Made by a program: the position numbers and the translations under genes. A DNA stretch of 28,735 nt from an uncultured bacterium (GTDB taxonomy: Bacteria > Spirochaetota > Spirochaetia > Sphaerochaetales > Sphaerochaetaceae), in assembly GCA_905215015.1 (NCBI GenBank), contig CAJMOS010000024.1:1-28735 (forward strand), in the 5' to 3' direction. The notes below the pieces were generated by a model that had not been told where the DNA came from, did no database searches, and saw only the letters and a list, made by a program, of their open reading frames with translations. Of this stretch, positions 23,627-28,735 are shown piece after piece. How positions within the stretch are numbered: position 1 is the stretch's first letter; each line of letters opens with the position of its first letter.

Positions 23627-24343
23627 TCACACTCCTTTCTGTTGAGTTTGTCCGTAATAGGCATGTTCGCCGTGCTTACGGAGGAAATGCTTGTCCAGCA
23701 GGTGCTGGTCGATGGCGGGAAGCGTCCCGTCGGCCAACATCAGGGCATGGTATGCCATCATGGCGCACTGTTCGGTCACGGCTGCGTGGTAGACCGCGTC
23801 GTTTGGGCTGTCGCCCCAGCAGAAGGGGCCATGGCTGTGCACCAGCACCGCCGGAATCTCCTTGGGGTCACGGCCGAGCCGCCTGAAGGTCTCGACAATC
23901 ACGTTGCCGGTTTCCAACTCATAGTCTCCGTCGATTTCTTCTTTGGTCAGGTTGCGGGTACAGGGGATATCCCCGTAGAACGAGTCTGCATGGGTGGTTC
24001 CGAGGGCTGGAATCGCGCTGCCTGCTTGGGCGAAGATCGTGGCCCATGTGGAGTGGGTGTGGACGATGCCGCCGATAGAGGGAAAGGCGCGATAGAGCGC
24101 AAGGTGGGTCGGGGTATCACAGGAAGGGGCGAGGTTGCCCTCGACCACCTTTCCGGTGGCGATGTCGACGACCACCATGTCGTCCGGCCGCATCCGTTCG
24201 TAGGGGACCCCGCTGGGCTTGATGACCAGACGGGTGCGTTCGGCGTTGATGCCGCTGGCATTTCCCCAGGTGAAAAGCACCAGATGCTGTTTCGGGAGCT
24301 CCATGTTGGCCTCGAAAACCTCACGTTTCAGTTGTTCAAGCAT
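23627..24343 (-). CDS. araD: L-ribulose-5-phosphate 4-epimerase
   Basis: AraD epimerises L-ribulose 5-phosphate to D-xylulose 5-phosphate in arabinose breakdown. The 238-residue product has the family length. TWGNASGINAERTRLVIKPSG and MRPDDMVVVD are the N-terminal hallmarks. Residues Asp76, His95, His97, Asp120, His171 and Tyr229 fall at the positions of the zinc and catalytic residues of the well-studied E. coli enzyme. ATG 24343 follows AAGGA; the frame is open further upstream but without similarity. The isomerase gene starts four bases after its stop. No ribulokinase (araB) is in the window. Confidence 0.93.
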   Translation of the reverse strand: MLEQLKREVFEANMELPKQHLVLFTWGNASGINAERTRLVIKPSGVPYERMRPDDMVVVDIATGKVVEGNLAPSCDTPTHLALYRAFPSIGGIVHTHSTWATIFAQAGSAIPALGTTHADSFYGDIPCTRNLTKEEIDGDYELETGNVIVETFRRLGRDPKEIPAVLVHSHGPFCWGDSPNDAVYHAAVTEQCAMMAYHALMLADGTLPAIDQHLLDKHFLRKHGEHAYYGQTQQKGV

Positions 24344-24373
24344 ATGTCGATTCCTTGTGTGAAGATGCTCTTT

Positions 24374-24403
24374 ATTGTCTCCGTCACGCCCGCGGATTGT
24401 CAA
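24374..24403 (-). promoter_or_regulatory. Candidate promoter of the araD-isomerase operon
   Basis: On the minus strand TTGACA (24403-24398) is followed after 18 bases by GACAAT (24379-24374). This leaves a leader of about 25-30 bases to the araD start. A perfect -35 with a moderate -10 suggests help by an activator; none is identified. Confidence 0.4.
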
Positions 24404-24554
24404 GGAACAAGCAAATGCCCCAGAAGTGCAACTTTCTGACATAAAAAGTGTTCTTCTCTATGGGGACTATGATATCATGTGTAAGTGTCGTTGTGAGATG
24501 CACAGGATACATACAGGGTAGCGGCCCACCCGGAAGAGCAACAAATGAACACCC

Positions 24555-25322
24555 ATGTGGAATAAAGCCATTTTCTGCGACGTAGACATGACCTTGCTTC
24601 CCGACAAGCGCCAAATGCCAAGCGGCACGCTCGTCGAGGGCCTCCATCAGGCGACCAGGGCCGGTTGCCTGGTGGTGATCGCGACCGGGCGCATCCGGGA
24701 ATCGGTAAAGAATGTCTTCCAATCCATCGAGGGGGAAGCGGTCTTCGCATGCTCCAATGGCGGCGACATCACCTGGAAGGGCCAGCCGATTTCCTATGCC
24801 TCGATGGATCCGGAGGATGTGGACCCCATGGCGCTGGTCGCAGAAAAACATGGGTGCACCGCCTACATATCCGCCGAGCATCCGTATTGGGCAGGGCCCA
24901 TTTCCTCCTGTTGCCATGCCTTTTGCCGTTTCCAGCAACTTCCCGTGCTTTCCTACAAGCGGGGCATGCTCCTCTCCCAGCTCTACCAGGTCAGCGTGAT
25001 CGGCGATGGGGAACGCTATGAGCAGTGCTTTGACGAGTTTGTCAGGATATGGGGGCGCCACTACCATGTCGTGTCCAGCCACCGTGGCATCTTCGATGTC
25101 TCCTCGACCAGCAAGGCCGAGGTCATCGAGAAAGTCTGCGCCGCCTTCCAGATTCCCAGGGAGCGGACCTGGTCCTTCGGTGTCGGGGAGAACGACGCGA
25201 TCATGATGCGGCAAAGCGCCCACCCATACGTGATGGACTGGGCGCCCGAAAGCATGCTTGAGGAGTTCCCGCTCCATTGCCATCGGGTGGAGGAGGTGCT
25301 TCCCTCCATCATCCGGCTGTGA
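24555..25322 (+). CDS. HAD-superfamily (Cof-type) phosphatase-like protein
   Basis: This 255-residue protein has the Cof/IIB HAD layout: motif I DVDMTLL (Asp9, Asp11), motif II ATGR (Thr44), motif III Lys187 (TSKAEVIEKV) and motif IV FGVGENDAIMM. Such enzymes remove phosphate from sugar phosphates or cofactors. Two positions are unusual: the Gly of DxDGT is Met12, and the first Asp of the GDGxND motif is Val210. Activity or metal binding may therefore be altered. It is divergent from araD (211-base gap) and convergent with the dehydrogenase, whose stop lies 11 bases away. The ribosome site is weak. Confidence 0.85.
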   Translation: MWNKAIFCDVDMTLLPDKRQMPSGTLVEGLHQATRAGCLVVIATGRIRESVKNVFQSIEGEAVFACSNGGDITWKGQPISYASMDPEDVDPMALVAEKHGCTAYISAEHPYWAGPISSCCHAFCRFQQLPVLSYKRGMLLSQLYQVSVIGDGERYEQCFDEFVRIWGRHYHVVSSHRGIFDVSSTSKAEVIEKVCAAFQIPRERTWSFGVGENDAIMMRQSAHPYVMDWAPESMLEEFPLHCHRVEEVLPSIIRL

Positions 25323-25333
25323 CAGCCCGCCGG

Positions 25334-26371
25334 TTATTCCCCGAGCCTGATCATCACCTTTACCACGTCCGCATGTCCGGCAGCGGCGTACTCGTAGGCT
25401 TCGACCGACCTCTCGAAGGGGTAGACCTTGCTGATCAGCCGCTTGACGTCGATCTTGCCGCTTCCCACCTGCGCGATCGAGGCCGGATACTCGTTGACGT
25501 AGCGGAAGATGGTCTTGATCGTGATGCCGCGTTGCTGCAGGAAGTTGATGTCGATGGGGACCGGATTGCCCGGAATGCCGATCAGGACCACGTTGGCTCC
25601 CGGAGCGGCAGCCTCGAAGATACGGGGGAACATGCCCTCGAAGCCGGAACACTCGAAGATGTGCCGTACGCCCAGCCCTTCGGTCTTGTCCATGATTTCC
25701 TTCACCACATCCTTGCCCTTCGTGTTGATCGCGACAATCCCGTCGTAGCTGGCGGCGATATCCAATTTCTTCTGCTTGATATCGGCGACATAGACCGTGG
25801 AACACCCGCCGGCAAGCGCGCTGATGGCGGTCATGATGCCAATGGTGCCCGCCCCGTTGACCAGAGCTGTGTCGCCCGGCTGGATTCGCGCCCGTTTGGC
25901 GGCTTCCATGCCGATGGAAAGCGGCTCGATCATCGCTCCCTCGTCGTAGCTCATGTTGTCGGGAATCTTGAAGGTGAACATGGCGGGATGCACCACGTTC
26001 TCGCGGCAACAGCCATGAATCGGCGGGGTAGCCCAGAAGCGGACCGCCGGATCGATGTTGTAGTTGCCGGAGAGCGTCTCGCGGCTACGCAGGTCGGGGA
26101 TGCCCGGTTCCATGCAGACGCGGTCACCCACCCGCAGGTGTTTGACATTGCCGCCTGCCTCCGTGACGATGCCTGACGCCTCGTGGCCGAGGATCATGGG
26201 CTCCCTGACGACGAAATTGCCGATATTTCCCTTCAGGTAATAGTGGACATCACTTCCGCAGATGCCGCAACTCTTGATTTGGATGCGGACATCGTCCGGC
26301 CCCACTGTCTCTTGGATCGGGTAGTCACGTACGTCGAGATCAAGCTGTTTCTCAAGTACCAGTGCTTTCAT
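25334..26371 (-). CDS. Zinc-type medium-chain dehydrogenase, xylitol/sorbitol dehydrogenase-like
   Basis: This 345-residue NAD-linked polyol dehydrogenase oxidises a polyol to a ketose. Catalytic zinc residues fit Cys38 (CGICGSDVHYY), His63/Glu64 (GHEASG) and Glu149 (MIEPLSIG). The cofactor loop is GAGTIG (173-178), followed by an Asp (VADIKQ) that favours NAD. The four-cysteine structural zinc loop is missing and replaced by PDLRSRETLSGNYNIDP with VRFWATPPIHG, a pattern known from bacterial xylitol dehydrogenases. AAGGAGG precedes ATG 26371 at 8 bases. It is divergent from the ROK repressor, a likely regulator. The polyol substrate is inferred. Confidence 0.9.
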   Translation of the reverse strand: MKALVLEKQLDLDVRDYPIQETVGPDDVRIQIKSCGICGSDVHYYLKGNIGNFVVREPMILGHEASGIVTEAGGNVKHLRVGDRVCMEPGIPDLRSRETLSGNYNIDPAVRFWATPPIHGCCRENVVHPAMFTFKIPDNMSYDEGAMIEPLSIGMEAAKRARIQPGDTALVNGAGTIGIMTAISALAGGCSTVYVADIKQKKLDIAASYDGIVAINTKGKDVVKEIMDKTEGLGVRHIFECSGFEGMFPRIFEAAAPGANVVLIGIPGNPVPIDINFLQQRGITIKTIFRYVNEYPASIAQVGSGKIDVKRLISKVYPFERSVEAYEYAAAGHADVVKVMIRLGE

Positions 26372-26413
26372 GGGAAAGCCTCCTTTCTTGCTGATGATAA
26401 CTTAACTATATCA

Positions 26414-26423
26414 TTTTATAAAA
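26414..26423. promoter_or_regulatory. Palindrome in the dehydrogenase/ROK divergent region
   Basis: TTTTATAAAA is a perfect 10-base palindrome in an AT-rich stretch (26400-26437) between the two divergent starts. It lies 43 bases upstream of the dehydrogenase start. ROK repressors often bind AT-rich sites of this sort; the role is inferred. Confidence 0.3.
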
Positions 26424-26479
26424 GTTTTGCATTAACAACATGCAGACCTATGGAAACGGCACCAAAACCGAGGTTTTCT

Positions 26480-26509
26480 TTGACTTGGTGATAGCAAGGG
26501 ATGTATTCT
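26480..26509 (+). promoter_or_regulatory. Candidate promoter of the ROK gene
   Basis: TTGACT (26480-26485) and TATTCT (26504-26509) are 18 bases apart. Transcription from here would start near 26516, after the in-frame ATG at 26501, which supports the ATG at 26540 as the true start. Confidence 0.4.
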
Positions 26510-26539
26510 TTCCTAAACATATTTATGGAAGGGGCCCGC

Positions 26540-27613
26540 ATGCAGACAAGGAACCGGATAGTGGAACTTCTGTACAAGGAAAAATCGGCGACGCGGCAGG
26601 AAATCGCCTCGCGGTTGGGGCTCAGCATGCCGACGGTCCTTGCCAACGTCACCGAAATGATCGCGAGCGGCATGGTCTACGAATCCGGACTGAACGAATC
26701 CACCGGGGGACGAAAGGCCAAGCCGCTTTCCCTTTCCCATGACGTCCATTACGTGGTGGGGCTCGACATCACCCGCCATCATCTGCGTTTCGTCCTCGAA
26801 GACATAGGCAAGGGGGTGGTCCGGAGTGATGGCGTGCGCCTGGATTTCCAGAACGAGCCGGAATACTTTCGGGAAATGGCGTGCAAGTTGGACGATTTCA
26901 TCGCGGTCAGCCGGGTCGCCCATAAGAAGATCGAGGGAGTCGGCATCTCGATTCCCGGTATCGTCAATCCCCTGGAGAGCGAGGTAAGCCGTTCCCACGT
27001 CCTGGGAATCACCCACGTGCCCCTTTCCTGGTTCTCCCGCAATATCGCCTATCCGATCTGCTTTGCCAACGACGCGAAGAATGCCGCTCTCGCCGAGATT
27101 CCGCCCCAAGAGGGGAATGTGGTCTACCTGTCCCTGAACGAGACGGTCGGCGGCGCCTTCTGCCAGAAGCAGGGCCTGTATAACGGGGATGACTGGCAAA
27201 GCGGCGAGTTCGGCCACATGGTCATCTACCCCGGAGGAAAACGCTGCTATTGCGGCAAGAGCGGATGTGCCGACCCCTACCTGTCCAGCCACGCGCTGGG
27301 CGAGAACCTGGAAGACTTCTTCAAGGCGTTGGCCGATGGGGACGGACAGGCGGAGGCCCGGTTCGACGCCTATACCGACGCGCTTGCCATCGAGGTTTCC
27401 AATCTTCGCATGGCCTTCGACTGCCGGATCCTGCTTGGCGGTGACGTCGGCGGCTATCTGTCCCCCTATCTGCAGATGATCCAGAAAAAGGTAGGGAAGT
27501 TGAACCTGTTCGACCCTGACGGCTCCTACATCGCGGCCGGGCACCTGAAAAGGGAGTCCAGCGCGATTGGAGCGGCGAAACGCATGGCCTGGCTGTATCT
27601 TGACCAGTGCTGA
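26540..27613 (+). CDS. ROK-family transcriptional regulator
   Basis: This 357-residue protein joins an N-terminal winged helix-turn-helix (TRQEIASRLGLSMPTVLANVTEMI, about residues 17-41) to a ROK sugar-kinase-like domain. Zinc-site residues His226 (GEFGHMVIYPGG), Cys236, Cys238 and Cys243 (CYCGKSGCADPY) are intact. It is expected to bind a sugar ligand and repress the divergent polyol dehydrogenase and its own operon. GGAAGGGG just before ATG 26540 fits well; ATGs at 26501 and 26525 lack a proper site. The VOC and TIM-barrel genes follow on the same strand. Confidence 0.92.
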   Translation: MQTRNRIVELLYKEKSATRQEIASRLGLSMPTVLANVTEMIASGMVYESGLNESTGGRKAKPLSLSHDVHYVVGLDITRHHLRFVLEDIGKGVVRSDGVRLDFQNEPEYFREMACKLDDFIAVSRVAHKKIEGVGISIPGIVNPLESEVSRSHVLGITHVPLSWFSRNIAYPICFANDAKNAALAEIPPQEGNVVYLSLNETVGGAFCQKQGLYNGDDWQSGEFGHMVIYPGGKRCYCGKSGCADPYLSSHALGENLEDFFKALADGDGQAEARFDAYTDALAIEVSNLRMAFDCRILLGGDVGGYLSPYLQMIQKKVGKLNLFDPDGSYIAAGHLKRESSAIGAAKRMAWLYLDQC

Positions 27614-27629
27614 AAAGGAGAAAAGCGGT

Positions 27630-28007
27630 ATGGATTGTATGCGAGGCTTGCAGCACATCGGCTTGCCTGCCAATGACAGCAAGAAGACCCGGGCTTTCTA
27701 CGAGTCTCTCGGTTTCAAGGTGGTCTACGAGACGGACAACGGAAACGAGCACGTCGTTTTCCTCGAGCAGAAAGGGTTGGTTCTGGAAACCTACCAGAAC
27801 GGCAGGGGTGCGATGGTGGACGGAGCGTGGGACCATGTGGCAATCGATGTGGACGACATCGAAGCCGCCTTGCGTGAGTGCGAGAGGCTTGGGTATCCGC
27901 CGCTTGAGGGCTCAATCCAGTTCCTTCCGTTTTTTGAGAAAGGTGTCAGGTTCTTCACCATCCTCGGTCCCGACCATGAGAAGGTCGAGTTCAACCAGAA
28001 ACTGTGA
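27630..28007 (+). CDS. VOC/glyoxalase-family protein
   Basis: This 125-residue protein has the two beta-alpha-beta-beta-beta units of the vicinal oxygen chelate fold. Four likely metal ligands are present: His9 (LQHIGLP), Glu53 (LVLETYQN), His69 (WDHVAIDVDD) and Glu120 (EKVEFNQ), as in glyoxalase I-type enzymes. AAAGGAG ends 9 bases before ATG 27630. It sits between the ROK repressor and a TIM-barrel sugar protein, so a role in sugar metabolism or removal of a reactive aldehyde is possible. The reaction is unknown. Confidence 0.88.
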   Translation: MDCMRGLQHIGLPANDSKKTRAFYESLGFKVVYETDNGNEHVVFLEQKGLVLETYQNGRGAMVDGAWDHVAIDVDDIEAALRECERLGYPPLEGSIQFLPFFEKGVRFFTILGPDHEKVEFNQKL

Positions 28008-28017
28008 GGTGCCAGCC

Positions 28018-28735
28018 ATGCGCGTTTCGACGGAAACAGGCTCTCTGATCCAGAAGGTCGGCGAGCGCAGGATGATCGAGATTCTCTCGAAAGCTGGATT
28101 CAAGGCGCTCGACTATACTTTCAGCCCGTTCATGGAAGAGGGCGGCAGCCCATGGAACGGAAGCGGATACAAAGCCCACGCGAGGGAGGTCGCCGAAATC
28201 GCCCGGGACCATGGTGTGGTGTTCAACCAGGCCCATGCCCCGTTCCTTTTCCATCTTGCGGTGGACGAGGTGCCGGACTACACAAGGCACATCCAGCCTC
28301 TTCTGGTCCGCTGCCTGGAATGCGCCTCGTTGCTTGGCATTCCCCATGTGGTGGTCCACCCCCTGCACAACCTGCGGTACCGCAGGTTCCATGACGTGGT
28401 GTGGAAGCTGAATCTGGACTTCTACCGGAGTCTGGCGCCCTACGCGAAGGAGTTTGGCGTGAAAATCGCCTTGGAAAACATGTTCCAGAGCGACACGCTG
28501 CGCAAGACAATCGTCCTGGACATGCTGAACGACCCGGATGAGTATGTGCGATTCTATGAGGAATTGGATGACAAGGAGCACTTTGTTTGCCTGCTGGATA
28601 CCGGCCATAGCGGGCTGGCGGGTGAAGACGCAGCGGACTCGATCCGGATACTCGGGCCACGCCTGAAAGCGCTTCATGTGAATGACAACTGCTTCACGGA
28701 CGACCATCATCTGATTCCCTATCAGGGGATGATTG
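28018..28735 (+). CDS. Sugar phosphate isomerase/epimerase-like TIM-barrel protein, cut by window end
   Basis: The first 239 residues are present; the gene runs past the end of the window. The xylose-isomerase-like barrel is seen in VVVHPLHNLRY, VKIALENMF (Glu ligand), LLDTGHSGLAG (Asp and His ligands) and LKALHVNDN. It probably isomerises or epimerises a sugar in the pathway controlled by the ROK protein. GAGGT ends 7 bases before ATG 28018, and the gene starts 10 bases after the VOC stop, so they form one operon. It differs clearly in sequence from the barrel protein at 19180. Confidence 0.87.
   Translation, partial: MRVSTETGSLIQKVGERRMIEILSKAGFKALDYTFSPFMEEGGSPWNGSGYKAHAREVAEIARDHGVVFNQAHAPFLFHLAVDEVPDYTRHIQPLLVRCLECASLLGIPHVVVHPLHNLRYRRFHDVVWKLNLDFYRSLAPYAKEFGVKIALENMFQSDTLRKTIVLDMLNDPDEYVRFYEELDDKEHFVCLLDTGHSGLAGEDAADSIRILGPRLKALHVNDNCFTDDHHLIPYQGMI

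Noticed and set aside
22126..23886. 586-codon plus-strand frame opposite the isomerase gene
   Set aside because: It is the antisense shadow of a GC-rich gene, with a low-complexity Arg/Ala/Val/Leu composition; the minus-strand product is a recognisable enzyme.
24384..26009. 541-codon minus-strand frame across the HAD gene
   Set aside because: It is a shadow of the HAD and dehydrogenase genes in another frame; the real products have clear motifs.
1..28735. CRISPR arrays, tRNA or rRNA genes
   Set aside because: No regularly spaced repeats and no cloverleaf or rRNA-like stretches were noticed on reading; this was not a computed search.

Overview
The window is bacterial, densely coded chromosomal DNA. 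It has strong Shine-Dalgarno sites, many ATGA stop/start overlaps, and sugar-catabolic operons fed by an Lpl/YtcP-type ABC importer with a lipoprotein binding protein. This style, with moderately high GC genes, several families of LplB/LplC permeases, ROK and IclR regulators, suggests a free-living or gut-associated saccharolytic spirochaete of the Sphaerochaeta type. A Gram-positive host such as a clostridium or Paenibacillus cannot be excluded. The taxonomic statement is inference; no rRNA or tRNA gene was seen.

Layout. (1) 1-2850, minus strand: carA followed by carB with a 4-base overlap. carB stops at the border between its two synthetase halves. (2) 2851-4325: a 412-bp AT-rich divergent control region, then gap (GAPDH) on plus with its own terminator. 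(3) 4326-5064: a scar holding a frameshifted IS256-type transposase remnant joined in frame to the last part of an AraC-type regulator. (4) 5065-18160, plus strand: an IclR regulator and a long operon it probably controls. The operon carries a small hydrophobic ORF, two permeases, a 711-residue binding lipoprotein, two small four-helix membrane proteins, a UgpC/MsmK-type ATPase, two more small four-helix membrane proteins, two heparinase II/III-fold proteins, a KdgF-like cupin and an SDR dehydrogenase. It ends at a strong terminator. (5) 18173-21706, plus: a second module with a D-2-hydroxyacid dehydrogenase, a TIM-barrel isomerase-like protein, an SGNH hydrolase and a ManA-like isomerase. (6) 22118-24343: a two-way terminator, then on minus araD (L-ribulose-5-phosphate 4-epimerase) and a FucI/AraA-like isomerase. 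(7) 24555-28735: a Cof-type HAD phosphatase (plus), a xylitol-dehydrogenase-like enzyme (minus) divergent from a ROK repressor (plus), which leads a run with a VOC protein and a TIM-barrel protein cut by the window end.

How the genes fit together (inference): the IclR-flanked operon looks like a self-contained locus for importing and breaking down a uronic-acid-containing oligosaccharide. The ABC system imports it. The two signal-peptide-less lyase-like proteins cleave it in the cytoplasm. The KdgF-like cupin linearises the unsaturated uronate, and the SDR and hydroxyacid dehydrogenase reduce products. The SGNH protein may remove acetyl groups. Later steps (KDG kinase and aldolase) are not in the window. 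The least explained part is the set of four small four-helix membrane proteins, arranged as two translationally coupled pairs on either side of the ATPase gene.
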